DNA of 64,000 nucleotides from JBMORO01 sp049322295 (lineage in GTDB: Bacteria; Patescibacteriota; Minisyncoccia; RBG-13-40-8-A), in the NCBI GenBank assembly GCA_049322295.1, contig JBMORO010000040.1, forward strand, positions 1-64,000, given 5' to 3'. Positions 40,831 through 49,952 of this stretch are shown one piece after another; within the stretch, counting starts at the first letter, position 1, and each line of letters starts with the position of its first letter. The notes below the pieces were generated by a model. The model was not told the DNA's origin and did no database searches. It worked only from the letters and a program-made list of their open reading frames with translations. The position numbers and the translations under genes are program-made.

Positions 40831-41436
40831 TTAAATTGAACTTATTTCTACTAAACTACCATTGGGACCAGGCACGGCTCCGGTAATGGCTAGCAGGTTA
40901 TTTTTATCATCAACTAAGGCGATTTTTAAATTTCTTATCGTGACCCCTCTCCCACCAGTTCGACCAGGCATTCTTTTTCCTTTGATTACCCTTTCGGGAA
41001 AAGAGGTACCAATCGAGCCCGGTCTCCTTAAAACATGACGGTGGCCGTGCGAAGCCGGACCACCGGAAAATCTATGTCTTTTAACTACGCCCTGAAATCC
41101 TTTTCCTTTTGAAGTGCCAGAAACCTTAATCTTGTCTCCCTCGGTAAAGATTGAAACCCCAATTTTGTCTCCTTTTTTAAAATCATACTTTTCTCCCTCT
41201 CTTATTCTGAATTCTTTTATGTATTTGAATGGTTTATCTTTTTGAGGTTTTTTTATCTTATCTAATTTTAATTCCTCAAAACCAATTTGAACTGCTGAAT
41301 AACCGTCTTTTTCTTTCTCTTTAATTTGGGTAACAAAACAAGGGCCGGCTCCGATAACAGTTACCGGAATAATATTTCCCCTCTTATCGAAAATCTGCGA
41401 CATCCCAAGTTTTTTACCTAAGATAAATTTCATCAT
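40831..41436 (-). CDS. rplC: 50S ribosomal protein L3
   Basis: The 201 residues have ILGKKLGMSQIFDKRGNIIPV, VKRHRFSGGPASHGHRHVLRRPGSIG and GRTGGRGVTIRNLKI, typical of uL3. An ATG one codon downstream is an equally likely start. It is separated from rpsJ by a long AT-rich hairpin element. Confidence 0.97.
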   Translation of the reverse strand: MMKFILGKKLGMSQIFDKRGNIIPVTVIGAGPCFVTQIKEKEKDGYSAVQIGFEELKLDKIKKPQKDKPFKYIKEFRIREGEKYDFKKGDKIGVSIFTEGDKIKVSGTSKGKGFQGVVKRHRFSGGPASHGHRHVLRRPGSIGTSFPERVIKGKRMPGRTGGRGVTIRNLKIALVDDKNNLLAITGAVPGPNGSLVEISSI

Positions 41437-41440
41437 AATG

Positions 41441-41590
41441 TCTACAAATTTACAAATAAATACAAATATACAAATTAAATACCGGGCACTACCCGGTATT
41501 TAATACGGCTAGAGTTATCCCTTTGGTTTAAAAACTTTTGGGAAAAATAATCATATTTGTACATTTGTAAAAAATTTGTACTTTTGTAGA
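41441..41590. repeat. CTACAAA/TTTGTAG hairpin element with inner palindrome, between rpsJ and rplC
   Basis: TCTACAAATTTACAAAT at one end and TTTGTACTTTTGTAGA at the other are complementary. The centre contains an extra palindrome ATTAAATACCGGG/CCCGGTATTTAAT (41466-41502). It is about twice as long as the other copies, perhaps because one element sits inside another. Confidence 0.75.
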
Positions 41591-41594
41591 GAAA

Positions 41595-41936
41595 TTAGAT
41601 TTTAATTTCTATGTCGACGCCAGCGGGCAGGTTCAAATTCATTAAGGCATCAATAATCTTTGAATTCGGATTAGAAATATCAATCAAGCGCTTATGGGTC
41701 CTCATCTCAAACTGCTCTCGGGAGTCTTTATGAACAAAAGTAGAACGATTAACTGTAAATTTTTGAATCTGAGTTGGCAGAGGAACTGGACCAATTACCT
41801 CGGCGCCATAACGCTCAGCCGTCTCAATAATCTGACGGGCTGACTGGTCAACAATTTTATGATCGAAAGCCTTAATTTTAATTCTCAAACGTTGTTTTAT
41901 CTCTGGCTCAGCTTCGACTTCTTTCTTCTTTACCAC
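41595..41936 (-). CDS. rpsJ: 30S ribosomal protein S10
   Basis: After a charged N-terminal tail ([15 protein letters not shown]) comes uS10: [38 protein letters not shown] and the head-binding loop [21 protein letters not shown]. 113 residues. It begins the S10 cluster downstream of tuf. Confidence 0.97.
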   Translation of the reverse strand: MVKKKEVEAEPEIKQRLRIKIKAFDHKIVDQSARQIIETAERYGAEVIGPVPLPTQIQKFTVNRSTFVHKDSREQFEMRTHKRLIDISNPNSKIIDALMNLNLPAGVDIEIKI

Positions 41937-41945
41937 AATGCTTGT

Positions 41946-42011
41946 CTACAAAAATACAAATTTTTACAAATATACAAATTTGTAAATTTGTATATTTTTG
42001 TAATTTTGTAG
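41946..42011. repeat. CTACAAA/TTTGTAG hairpin element between tuf and rpsJ
   Basis: CTACAAAAATACAAATTT pairs with TATTTTTGTAATTTTGTAG and the centre with ACAAATTTGTAAATTTGT. It fills the intergenic space between the two genes. Confidence 0.8.
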
Positions 42012-42012
42012 C

Positions 42013-43209
42013 CTATTTGATAATTTTAGTTACCACTCCAGCTCCAACTGTCTTGCCGCCTTCTCGAATAGCAAATCTTTGTTTTTCTTCCAGAGCAACC
42101 GGATTAATTAATTTAATGGTCAACTTAACTGTGTCACCGGGCATAACCATTTCTGCCCCTTCGGGTAAGGCTACTATATCACCAGTTACATCAGTAGTTC
42201 GGATATAGAATTGGGGTTTATAACCCTTAAAGAATGGGGTATGACGGCCACCTTCTTCTTTACTTAAGATATAAACCTCTCCTTCAAAATCAGTATGGGG
42301 GGTAACACTTCCTGGTTTAGCAATGACTTGTCCTCTTTCTACATCTTCTTTCTTTAACCCTCTTAAAAGAATACCGGCATTATCACCAGCCATGCCTTCA
42401 TCTAATGATTTATTAAACATCTCAATACCTGTAACTACTGTCTTCTGGGTGGGTCTTATACCAACAACTTCAACTTCTTCATTTAGTTTAATAACCCCCC
42501 TTTCAATCTTTCCAGTAACTACTGTTCCTCGCCCTTCAATTGAGAAAATATCCTCAATTGGCATTAAAAATAGCTTATCGGTTTCTCTTTTGGGTTCGGG
42601 AATATACTCATCTATTGCTTTAACCAACTCAAAAACGCATTTAGCATCTTCGGAATCTGGAGAATCAGCTTCTAAGGCCTTTAAAGCCGAGCCTCTTATT
42701 ACTGGAATCTTGTCGCCAGGGAATTCATATTTGGTTAAAAGCTCTCTTACCTCGGCTTCAACTAAATCAATCAACTCTGGATCATCAACTTGGTCAATTT
42801 TACTAAGAAAAACAACTATTGCCGGTACACCGACCTGACGAGCTAACAAAATATGCTCCCGGGTTTGGGGCATTGGACCATCAGCAGCTGAAACAACTAA
42901 GATTGCTCCGTCCATTTGAGCAGCTCCGGTAATCATATTTTTAATGTAATCAGCATGGCCAGGAGCATCGATATGGGCGTAGTGCCTCTTTTCGGTCTCA
43001 TATTCAACATGAGCCAAGGCAATAGTAATACCTCGCTCTCTTTCTTCAGGAGCATTATCAATATCATCTACCCCTTTTTTAGAGGCCAGAAAACCCTTTG
43101 CTCCTAACTGCTTTAGAATAGCTGCAGTTAAGGTTGTTTTACCGTGGTCAACATGACCAATTGTCCCAACATTAATGTGAGGTTTTGTTCGTTCAAATTT
43201 TTCAGCCAT
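42013..43209 (-). CDS. tuf: Elongation factor Tu
   Basis: EF-Tu brings aminoacyl-tRNA to the ribosome. The 398 residues have G1 GHVDHGKTT (18-26), [13 protein letters not shown]3 [12 protein letters not shown] and domain 2/3 motifs ([27 protein letters not shown]). The G4 motif, NKxD in canonical EF-Tu, reads SKID (residues 136-139), with Ser replacing the base-contacting Asn. It lies between fusA and rpsJ, with its own likely promoter. Confidence 0.97.
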   Translation of the reverse strand: MAEKFERTKPHINVGTIGHVDHGKTTLTAAILKQLGAKGFLASKKGVDDIDNAPEERERGITIALAHVEYETEKRHYAHIDAPGHADYIKNMITGAAQMDGAILVVSAADGPMPQTREHILLARQVGVPAIVVFLSKIDQVDDPELIDLVEAEVRELLTKYEFPGDKIPVIRGSALKALEADSPDSEDAKCVFELVKAIDEYIPEPKRETDKLFLMPIEDIFSIEGRGTVVTGKIERGVIKLNEEVEVVGIRPTQKTVVTGIEMFNKSLDEGMAGDNAGILLRGLKKEDVERGQVIAKPGSVTPHTDFEGEVYILSKEEGGRHTPFFKGYKPQFYIRTTDVTGDIVALPEGAEMVMPGDTVKLTIKLINPVALEEKQRFAIREGGKTVGAGVVTKIIK

Positions 43210-43219
43210 AAATTATTCG

Positions 43220-43291
43220 CAAGCAACAGGTATCAGCAGACAAGAAACACTTCGTATTTATTGAATACTGCTACCTGAATACTGTTACTTG
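43220..43291. repeat. Imperfect palindrome in the tuf leader
   Basis: CAAGCAACAGGTATCAGCAG pairs, with bulges, with CTGCTACCTGAATACTGTTA and the following CTTG. It would form a hairpin in the tuf mRNA leader, ending about ten bases before the start codon. Confidence 0.55.
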
Positions 43292-43312
43292 TTATTTTAG
43301 ATGTTAATTTTA

Positions 43313-43341
43313 AGTTTAAATATTAAATAATTTTTAGTCAA
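43313..43341 (-). promoter_or_regulatory. Likely tuf promoter
   Basis: TTGACT (43336-43341) and TAAACT (43313-43318) with a 17-bp spacer face tuf. The preceding bases AAAAGGTCGGAC resemble AAAAGGTTGGAC between speD and tsaD. Confidence 0.5.
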
Positions 43342-43375
43342 GTCCGACCTTTTATAATTGTTGATAATTTGTTTA

Positions 43376-45484
43376 TTATTTCTTTTTGCCTTCTATAATC
43401 TGTTGAGCAATATTATCTGGAACTTGGGCATAGTGATCAAACTCCATGGTAAAACTTCCTCTTCCCTCAGTCATAGAACGAAGTTGAGTAGCATAACCAA
43501 ACATTTCAGCTAATGGCACTTTAGCATCAATTACTTTCACATTTATTCTTTCGCTCATCTTCTCAATTTTGGCCCTTTTACTACTTAAATCACCGGTGAT
43601 GTCTCCCAAAAATTGCTCTGGTACTATTACTTCAACTTTCATAATTGGCTCCAGCAATATTAATTTAGATTTTTTAGCAGCTGATTGAAAGGCAATTGAA
43701 CCAGCAATCTTGAAAGCAGCTTCTGAGGAGTCGACCTCGTGATACGAACCATCATAAAGAGTGGTTTTAACGTCAACAACCGGATAACCAGCCAAGACTC
43801 CTTTAGCCATTGCTTCTTTGACTCCTTTTTGAACTGCGGGAATATACTCGGAAGGAATAATTCCTCCTTTAATAGCATTAACAAACTCAAATCCCCTGCC
43901 TCTTTCTAATGGTTCAACCTTTAACCAAACATGACCATATTGACCCCGACCCCCACTCTGACGAATGTATTTTCCTTCAGCTTCAGCCAGACCTAAAATG
44001 GTTTCCTTATAAGCAACTTGAGGACGTCCAACATTAGCTCCTACACCAAACTCTCTAAACATTCTATCAACAATAATTTCCAAATGGAGCTCGCCCATAC
44101 CTGAAATTATGGTCTGACCAGTTTCTTCGTCAGTTCTTACCTTAAAAGTCGGATCCTCATCAGAAAGCCGTTTTAAAGAAAGACTTAATTTCTCTTGATC
44201 AGCTTTGCTCTTGGGTTCAATAGAAATATAAATGACTGGTTCAGGAAAGATAATTCTCTCTAAAATAATGGGATTATCAGGATCGCAAAGCGTATCACCG
44301 GTAGTGGTATTTTTTAACCCCACTGCTGCCCCGATCTCTCCAGCAAAAATTTCTTTTACATCCTCACGATGATTAGCATGCATTCTTAAAATCCTGCCTA
44401 TTCTTTCTTTCTGACCGCTTATTGTATTTAAAACATAGGAGCCAGCGCTTAATTTTCCTGAATAAACCCTAAAATAAGTTAAACTTCCCACATAAGGATC
44501 GGAAGCTACCTTAAAAGCTAAAGCAGAAAAAGGCTCATCATCTGAAGCTTTTCTAGCTAACTTTTCCTCGGTTTTGGGATGAATCCCCTCAACTGGAGGT
44601 AAATCAATTGGCGAAGGTAAATAATAAATAATAGCATCAATTAAAAGTTGAGTGGCCGTGTTTCTTAAAGCTGCTCCGCAAAAAACTGGCACTAATTTAT
44701 AATTAATTGTTGCTTGGCGAAGAACTTCTCTTAATTCGTCAATTTTAATTTCTTTACCTTCTAAATATTTTTCCATTAAACTATCATCTTGTTCGGCTAT
44801 TTTTTCTACTAATTCATGTCTTAATTTTTCGGCTTCGGTTTTAAGATTTTCAGGTATTTCTTTTTCTATGACTTGTTCTCCGTTTTTCCCCTCAAAATAA
44901 TAGGCTTTCTGAGTTAATAAATCCGCCACTCCCTGATGCTCGTTTTCTAAACCAATAGGAATCTGCATTCTCACAGCATTGGGGGTTAATCTTTCTAAAA
45001 TTGAGGCAAAGCTTTTTTCAAAACTTGCTCCTAATCTATCCATTTTATTAACAAAACAAATTCTTGGCACTTTGAATTTATCTGCCTGATGCCAGACAGT
45101 TTCTGACTGCGGCTCTACCCCAGCTACTCCATCAAAAATAACCACTGCCCCGTCCAAAACCCTTAAAGACCTTTGAACTTCAGCCGTGAAATCAATGTGT
45201 CCAGGAGTATCAATAATGTTTATTCTGTATTCTTTCTCGGTTTCCTTTTTTAAATATTCTTGAGGTGTCCAAAAACAAGTAGTAGCCGCAGCGGTAATGG
45301 TAATTCCTCTTTCTTTTTCCTGAGCCATCCAGTCCATAATTGCCTCACCCTCGTGAACTTCGCCAATTTTGTGAGAAATTCCAGTATAAAAAAGTACCCG
45401 TTCAGTAACAGTTGTCTTTCCAGCATCAATATGAGCAATAAACCCAATATCCCGATTTCTTTCAATGGAGTACTGTCTGGCCAT
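43376..45484 (-). CDS. fusA: Elongation factor G
   Basis: EF-G translocates the ribosome. The ATG at 45484 ([15 protein letters not shown]) gives 702 residues. G motifs [38 protein letters not shown] and NKMDRLGA are visible, followed by domain [22 protein letters not shown] and domain [21 protein letters not shown]. Order rpsL-rpsG-fusA-tuf is the classical str operon. Confidence 0.98.
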   Translation of the reverse strand: MARQYSIERNRDIGFIAHIDAGKTTVTERVLFYTGISHKIGEVHEGEAIMDWMAQEKERGITITAAATTCFWTPQEYLKKETEKEYRINIIDTPGHIDFTAEVQRSLRVLDGAVVIFDGVAGVEPQSETVWHQADKFKVPRICFVNKMDRLGASFEKSFASILERLTPNAVRMQIPIGLENEHQGVADLLTQKAYYFEGKNGEQVIEKEIPENLKTEAEKLRHELVEKIAEQDDSLMEKYLEGKEIKIDELREVLRQATINYKLVPVFCGAALRNTATQLLIDAIIYYLPSPIDLPPVEGIHPKTEEKLARKASDDEPFSALAFKVASDPYVGSLTYFRVYSGKLSAGSYVLNTISGQKERIGRILRMHANHREDVKEIFAGEIGAAVGLKNTTTGDTLCDPDNPIILERIIFPEPVIYISIEPKSKADQEKLSLSLKRLSDEDPTFKVRTDEETGQTIISGMGELHLEIIVDRMFREFGVGANVGRPQVAYKETILGLAEAEGKYIRQSGGRGQYGHVWLKVEPLERGRGFEFVNAIKGGIIPSEYIPAVQKGVKEAMAKGVLAGYPVVDVKTTLYDGSYHEVDSSEAAFKIAGSIAFQSAAKKSKLILLEPIMKVEVIVPEQFLGDITGDLSSKRAKIEKMSERINVKVIDAKVPLAEMFGYATQLRSMTEGRGSFTMEFDHYAQVPDNIAQQIIEGKKK

Positions 45485-45495
45485 AAATTTATGTT

Positions 45496-45966
45496 TTACC
45501 AAGCAAAATGGGCGAAGGCGCGATTGGCTTCGGCTATTCGGTGGGTTTCTTCTTTCTTTTTAACTGCCTCACCAGTATTATTAAAGGCATCAACTAATTC
45601 TTTGGCTAATTTTTCTGCCATTGATTTACCTTTTTTCTTTCGCGCTGCTTCAATAATCCAGCGCATGGCTAAAGCCTCTCTCCTTTTTCCTTTAACTTCG
45701 TAAGGAACCTGATAATTAGCTCCTCCTACTCTTCGCGATTTTACTTCTAATAAAGGAGAGGTATTTTTTATTGCCTCTTCTAAAATTTCTAAAGGATTAT
45801 CTTTTTTTAGTTGTTTAGCTACTAAATCTAAAGCAGTATAAAAAATATTCTGAGCTATTGATTTTTTTCCTCTTTCCATTAGATTATTAATAAATTTAGC
45901 CACCAAAACACTATTATATTTGGAGTCAGGATTTGTTTCTGTTTTGAATGTTTTCTTTTTACGCAT
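45496..45966 (-). CDS. rpsG: 30S ribosomal protein S7
   Basis: The start [14 protein letters not shown] (45966) follows GAAGGGAAC; an in-frame TTG upstream is not needed. The 156 residues have [40 protein letters not shown] and [22 protein letters not shown], then FAHFAW. uS7 nucleates assembly of the 30S head. Confidence 0.97.
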   Translation of the reverse strand: MRKKKTFKTETNPDSKYNSVLVAKFINNLMERGKKSIAQNIFYTALDLVAKQLKKDNPLEILEEAIKNTSPLLEVKSRRVGGANYQVPYEVKGKRREALAMRWIIEAARKKKGKSMAEKLAKELVDAFNNTGEAVKKKEETHRIAEANRAFAHFAW

Positions 45967-46015
45967 GTTCCCTTCGGTCAAAATAAAATATTAAATATAA
46001 AAGATAAAGTACTTT
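45967..46015. repeat. AT-rich repeated leader upstream of rpsG
   Basis: About 40 bp here match the rpsN leader almost base for base (GTCAAAATAAAATATTAAAT onward). A less similar form precedes rpsL at 46505-46550. Each contains the GAAGG ribosome binding site. Confidence 0.6.
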
Positions 46016-46504
46016 TTATTTTTTATTTTCCTCCTTGCCTTCTGGTTCGGTCGGCTTTTCTCCCTCTTCCACTGATGCTTCTCTTTTTATACCCACCTCT
46101 CCTTTCTTAGCTCCGTATTTTGATCTTTGTTGTTTCCGACCTTCCACTCCAGCTGTATCTAAGATTCCTCTAACAACATGATAACGAACTCCTGGCAAAT
46201 CTTTTACTCTACCCCCGCGGATAATTACAATTGAATGCTCTTGCAAATTATGACCTTCACCAGGAATATAAGCAGTTACTTCCATACCATTAGTTAATCT
46301 TACCCGAGCAACTTTTCTTAAAGCTGAATTTGGCTTTTTGGGAGTAGTAGTATAAACCTTTAAACAAACTCCTCGTTTAAAGGGAGAATACTCTTTAACT
46401 GGTCTGTTCTTGAGAACATTAAAACTTCGGCGAAGAGCCGGGACTTTCGCTTTTTTAGCTGTTTTCTTTCTTGGCCTTTTAATTAGTTGACGAATTGTTG
46501 GCAT
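46016..46504 (-). CDS. rpsL: 30S ribosomal protein S12
   Basis: The start [14 protein letters not shown] (46504) is typical. The 162 residues have [21 protein letters not shown], the decoding loop [18 protein letters not shown] and [23 protein letters not shown] [17 protein letters not shown] Glu/Pro/Lys-rich tail of about 30 residues is added at the C terminus. It is the first gene of the str operon. Confidence 0.97.
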   Translation of the reverse strand: MPTIRQLIKRPRKKTAKKAKVPALRRSFNVLKNRPVKEYSPFKRGVCLKVYTTTPKKPNSALRKVARVRLTNGMEVTAYIPGEGHNLQEHSIVIIRGGRVKDLPGVRYHVVRGILDTAGVEGRKQQRSKYGAKKGEVGIKREASVEEGEKPTEPEGKEENKK

Positions 46505-46579
46505 GTTCCTTTCAGTCAAATTAAAAATTAAAAAATAAAAATTTAAAAATAAACCTCAAATTTATTGAGCTTAATAAAA

Positions 46580-46608
46580 AATATAGCAATAATTTAAAAA
46601 TTAGTCAA
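46580..46608 (-). promoter_or_regulatory. Promoter of the str operon
   Basis: TTGACT (46603-46608), 17 bp and TATATT (46580-46585) face rpsL. The -35 box is two bases after the 3' end of tRNA-Pro. Confidence 0.8.
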
Positions 46609-46609
46609 A

Positions 46610-46680
46610 TCGGGCTGCCGGGAGTTGAACCCGGATCGCATGCACCCCATGCACGTATACTACCGTTGTACTACAGCCCG
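46610..46680 (-). tRNA. tRNA-Pro (GGG anticodon)
   Basis: Acceptor CGGGCTG/CAGCCCG, D-arm GTAC-AACGGTA-GTAT, anticodon stem-loop CGTGC-ATGGGGT-GCATG and T-loop TTCAACT form a cloverleaf. The anticodon GGG reads Pro CCC/CCT. The first 10 nucleotides overlap the 3' end of rpmB on the same strand. Confidence 0.88.
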
Positions 46681-46865
46681 CTACCTTTGCTCATCTTCTT
46701 AATACATTTAGCACAAACTTTAACTCTTTTTCCATTACTCAAAATCACCCATTGTAAATTGGGATATTTTCTTTTTTTAGCCGTAGGATTATATTTGCTT
46801 CGTAACTTTTTTCGTGTTACAGTTACAATAGATTTTTTCCCACAAATAGCGCAAACTCGTGACAT
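46671..46865 (-). CDS. rpmB: 50S ribosomal protein L28 (zinc-binding form)
   Basis: The 64 residues have CAICGKKS near the start and CAKCIKK near the end, a four-Cys zinc site, with RKYPNLQWVILSNGKRVKV between. The last codons and TAG stop (GSGL, then stop) are inside the 5' end of the tRNA-Pro gene. A promoter lies just upstream. Confidence 0.93.
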   Translation of the reverse strand: MSRVCAICGKKSIVTVTRKKLRSKYNPTAKKRKYPNLQWVILSNGKRVKVCAKCIKKMSKGSGL

Positions 46866-46874
46866 AGTATTTTG

Positions 46875-46903
46875 AGTTTAGCATAATTTTTTTAATTTAG
46901 CAA
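46875..46903 (-). promoter_or_regulatory. Promoter of rpmB and tRNA-Pro
   Basis: TTGCTA (46898-46903), 17 bp ending in TGC, and TAAACT (46875-46880) form an extended -10 promoter. The start would be only a few bases before the rpmB ATG, so the mRNA has almost no leader. Confidence 0.65.
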
Positions 46904-46908
46904 TAAAT

Positions 46909-47541
46909 ATGGAGTATTTACTTTTAATAATCATCCTTATTTTTTCAATCGTTATTCATGAGGTCTCTCATGGGGTAATTGCTAATTGGCTAGGTGACCC
47001 CACTGCTAAATATGCTGGCCGTCTTACTTTAAATCCCTTAAAACATTTAGATCTTTTGGGGTCAATAATTTTACCTTTGATTTTAATTATAATGGCTAAC
47101 TTAACGGGGGGTGGATTTATCTTCGGCTGGGCTAAACCAGTTCCTTATAATCCCTATAATCTTAAAAATAAAAAATGGGGACCAGCTATGGTGGGAATTA
47201 TTGGGCCGGTCTCAAATATAATTTTAGCCCTAGCCTTTGGCTTATCAGTTCGTTTGCTACCAACGGCTTCATCTGTTTATTTTACTAATTTAGCCGACGT
47301 CTTTAAAGCTATTGTTTGGATTAATCTCTTATTAGCGGTCTTTAATCTTGTCCCTATCCCTCCTTTGGATGGTTCAAAAATTCTTTTTGCTCTTCTCCCC
47401 TCCAAATATCAACGTCTATCATTTGAATTCGAACGTTATGGTTTAATTTTAGTTTTATTTTTTATTTTTTTCCTTTTCAGATTTATTATCCCGATTATCT
47501 TCTGGCTATTTAAAATAATTGTTGGCAGCTCGTTATTATAG
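46909..47541 (+). CDS. Site-2 protease family (M50) membrane metalloprotease
   Basis: The 210 residues have four or five membrane helices, the zinc motif IVIHEVSHGVIA (HExxH), the GPVSNIILALAFG stretch and NLVPIPPLDGSKIL with the third ligand Asp. This is the compact Rip1/SREBP-type group without a PDZ domain. Substrates are unknown. It is divergent from rpmB and shares a short 43-bp promoter region with it. Confidence 0.9.
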   Translation: MEYLLLIIILIFSIVIHEVSHGVIANWLGDPTAKYAGRLTLNPLKHLDLLGSIILPLILIIMANLTGGGFIFGWAKPVPYNPYNLKNKKWGPAMVGIIGPVSNIILALAFGLSVRLLPTASSVYFTNLADVFKAIVWINLLLAVFNLVPIPPLDGSKILFALLPSKYQRLSFEFERYGLILVLFFIFFLFRFIIPIIFWLFKIIVGSSLL

Positions 47542-47616
47542 GATTTGCTAAAAAATTTTTATTGTGATAAACTAAAAATTCGCTCTCTTGAGCAAATTTA
47601 ATCTAAGGAGGAAAAA

Positions 47617-47814
47617 ATGGGTCAGAACAGTACTTTAATTAGCGAGTTAGAGGCGGTGAATTGCGAAACAATGACCGTCGTCTATGAAAAGTGGGGGGTT
47701 CGGAAAGAATATAAAGGATCAAAAGATGGAACTATTTCCCTTGTTAAAAAAATCCTCGCCTCTCCTAAGGAGATGAGGATAATAGAAATCCAGCACCCGC
47801 CGGCAGCCGAATAG
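47617..47814 (+). CDS. Small protein of unknown function (65 residues)
   Basis: A strong TAAGGAGG ribosome binding site is eight bases before the ATG and a terminator overlaps the stop, so the gene is real and probably well expressed. The protein has a basic centre (YEKWGVRKEYKGSKDG) and one Cys. I do not recognise a family; no membrane segment is visible. Confidence 0.65.
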   Translation: MGQNSTLISELEAVNCETMTVVYEKWGVRKEYKGSKDGTISLVKKILASPKEMRIIEIQHPPAAE

Positions 47815-47829
47815 GCTGCTTTTTTATTT
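47803..47829 (+). terminator. Rho-independent terminator after the 65-residue gene
   Basis: GCAGCC and GGCTGC form a stem with loop GAATA, followed by six T and more T. The TAG stop codon of the gene lies in the loop. Confidence 0.9.
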
Positions 47830-48681
47830 TTTTACGAAGAAATTAATTCCGTCACTTAAAATTTCTACATCCCCGTCTCTATCAGTCTGAAAAATCCCTA
47901 AATTCGCCAATCTTTCTAAAACCTCTTGATGGGGGTGGCCATATTTATTATCTTTGCCAACTGGAATTACTGCTAAAATCGCATTCACTGCTTTCAAAAA
48001 TTCTTCGGAAGTGGATGTTTTGCTGCCATGATGAGCGATTTTTAAAATATCAGATTTAAGATTGACACCAGCAGAAATTAGTTTATTTTCCACGCTTTTT
48101 TCAATATCTCCGGTAAAGAGGGCCTCAAAATTGTTATAAACTAATTTACCAACAATAGATGTGTTATTACTTTCGGAAAGTTCCTTACCAACCAAGGTTT
48201 CAAAAGGATAAAGAATATCGAATCTTATTCCATTATTAAAATTGATTTCTCCGCCAGATTTGGCAAGATAAATCGGAATATTCTTTCGCTCAATATTTCT
48301 CAGCCATTCTTTATATTGTTCAGTGTCTCGAAAAATACCAGTCATAATAATTGCGCCAATTTGATATCTTTTGATAATTTCAATTAAGCCACTTAGATGG
48401 TCGGCTTCGGGATGACTTAAAATTATCAAATCAATATATCGATCATAAAAAGGCATTTCCCTGCCGATTTTTTCCAAAATTGACAAATCCGGACCACCAT
48501 CAATCAATATCTGTTTTTTGTCCATTGTTTCAATAAAAATCGCATCTCCCTGCCCAATATCAAAAAATTCTACTTTCAAAAATTTATTGCCTTCTTGTTT
48601 AAAAACAAAAATCCAAATAATAATCGCAATTATAAAAAGAAATATTAATAAACCAATTTTTTGTTTCTTTTGTATAACCAT
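47824..48681 (-). CDS. ComEC-type metallo-beta-lactamase domain protein
   Basis: With ATG 48681 (MVIQKKQKIG) the protein has 285 residues: one membrane helix then an MBL domain with EFFDIGQGDAIFIET, ILIDGGPD, LSHPEADHLSGL (HxExDH), FTGDIEKSVE and DILKIAHHGSKTS. In most ComEC proteins this domain is the C-terminal part of one chain; here it is a separate gene overlapping the channel gene by 37 bp. It may degrade the non-transported DNA strand. Confidence 0.88.
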   Translation of the reverse strand: MVIQKKQKIGLLIFLFIIAIIIWIFVFKQEGNKFLKVEFFDIGQGDAIFIETMDKKQILIDGGPDLSILEKIGREMPFYDRYIDLIILSHPEADHLSGLIEIIKRYQIGAIIMTGIFRDTEQYKEWLRNIERKNIPIYLAKSGGEINFNNGIRFDILYPFETLVGKELSESNNTSIVGKLVYNNFEALFTGDIEKSVENKLISAGVNLKSDILKIAHHGSKTSTSEEFLKAVNAILAVIPVGKDNKYGHPHQEVLERLANLGIFQTDRDGDVEILSDGINFFVKK

Positions 48682-49952
48682 ATAAATCCAATTATTAAAA
48701 TATAATAACCTATTAAAAATAACCAATGTACGTTTTTAATTTCCTTGGCCGACCAAGGAATTTTGGAAAGTAAATCTATGGCCCGGATAACATAAGTAAA
48801 ACCCAAATAAACCGGCCATAAAATAATCTTTGCCAAGAATGACCAGATAACTGCCGAACCAATAAAAATAAAACCCAAAATAGTTAAAAAATAAATTGTC
48901 GGCACAATCAGAATATTGGCAATTGGTGAAATAAAAGAAATTCTGCCAAAATTGTAAATCAAAACCCCCAAAACCGCGATTTGGGCAGCTAAAGTAGTGG
49001 TAATTATTTCCAAAAGCCAACCAATTTCCTCAATTTTTCTTAATTTTTCCAGCCATTCATCCAAAATCGGTTTAATGTAAATCAAACCAAAAACCGCTAA
49101 AAAAGATAACTGGAAACCAACATCATATCTTAAAAGTAATGGATTAAAAATCAACATTATTGCGCCAGCAAAAATCATAATCCGAGTGGCATTACTTAGC
49201 CGACCGATTTTTTGCGCGTAGAGCAGAAGGGCGCCCATAATCCCAGCCCGAATCGCAGAAGCAGGCGCGCCAACCATAATAATAAAAAGAAAAATCAAAA
49301 CCAAAACAAACCAAAATGCCTGCTTACGCCACATTCCCAATCCGATTAAAACAAACATCAAAATCTCAGAAATAATCACAATATTCATTCCCGAAATTGC
49401 CACAATATGACTGGTGCCAGTAATACTTAATTCATTTTTTATTTCTTCGGAATATATCTGTTTATTGCCTAAAATTATCCCCTCTAAAAGCGATATTTCA
49501 GGAAAAGGCATAATTTTTTCTATTTTTTCAGTTATTTTATTTTTAAATTTTAAAATTGCCGAATAAATAAAAAATCCTTTGTTTCTTTCTAAAATTTCAA
49601 TTTGCGGATAATACATTACTGAATAGATGTCTTCTTTGGCTAAGTAGTTTTTGTAGTTAAATTCCTCAAATACAGCTGGCGTCTTTAATTTGCCTTTAAT
49701 TTTTAAAACATCACCATAAAAATATTCTGGATAATTTTCCGTGGTTACTAGAACTTTCCCCTCCTCCGTTTTTATTATCAGTTTGGTGTTATTGGATTTT
49801 ATTTCTGGTTCTTTAACAACCTTGCCAACAAAAACACCCCCATCTTTCTCAGAAAGGTGAGGGTTATTTTTCTCAATCAATCCCGGCGACCCCAAAAACA
49901 CCACTACAATAAATATCAAACAGATAACGAGAAAAATATTAGAAATTTTCAT
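48645..49952 (-). CDS. comEC: ComEC/Rec2 competence channel protein
   Basis: The 435 residues contain an N-terminal helix, an OB-like region (VFVGKVVKEPEIK, then FYGDVLKIKGKL) and the Competence domain with GTSHIVAISGMNIVIISE, GAPASAIRAGIMGALLLYA and about ten membrane helices. ComEC carries single-stranded DNA across the inner membrane. The MBL domain is in the next gene. With the pilus genes of this window it would provide DNA uptake. It overlaps nrdG by 4 bp. Confidence 0.92.
   Translation of the reverse strand: MKISNIFLVICLIFIVVVFLGSPGLIEKNNPHLSEKDGGVFVGKVVKEPEIKSNNTKLIIKTEEGKVLVTTENYPEYFYGDVLKIKGKLKTPAVFEEFNYKNYLAKEDIYSVMYYPQIEILERNKGFFIYSAILKFKNKITEKIEKIMPFPEISLLEGIILGNKQIYSEEIKNELSITGTSHIVAISGMNIVIISEILMFVLIGLGMWRKQAFWFVLVLIFLFIIMVGAPASAIRAGIMGALLLYAQKIGRLSNATRIMIFAGAIMLIFNPLLLRYDVGFQLSFLAVFGLIYIKPILDEWLEKLRKIEEIGWLLEIITTTLAAQIAVLGVLIYNFGRISFISPIANILIVPTIYFLTILGFIFIGSAVIWSFLAKIILWPVYLGFTYVIRAIDLLSKIPWSAKEIKNVHWLFLIGYYILIIGFIWLYKRNKKLVY

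Noticed and set aside
42323..42838. Open reading frame of 171 codons on the plus strand opposite tuf
   Set aside because: It is the antisense shadow of a conserved gene, has no ribosome binding site, and its Ser/Pro-rich composition is as expected from the reverse of EF-Tu codons.
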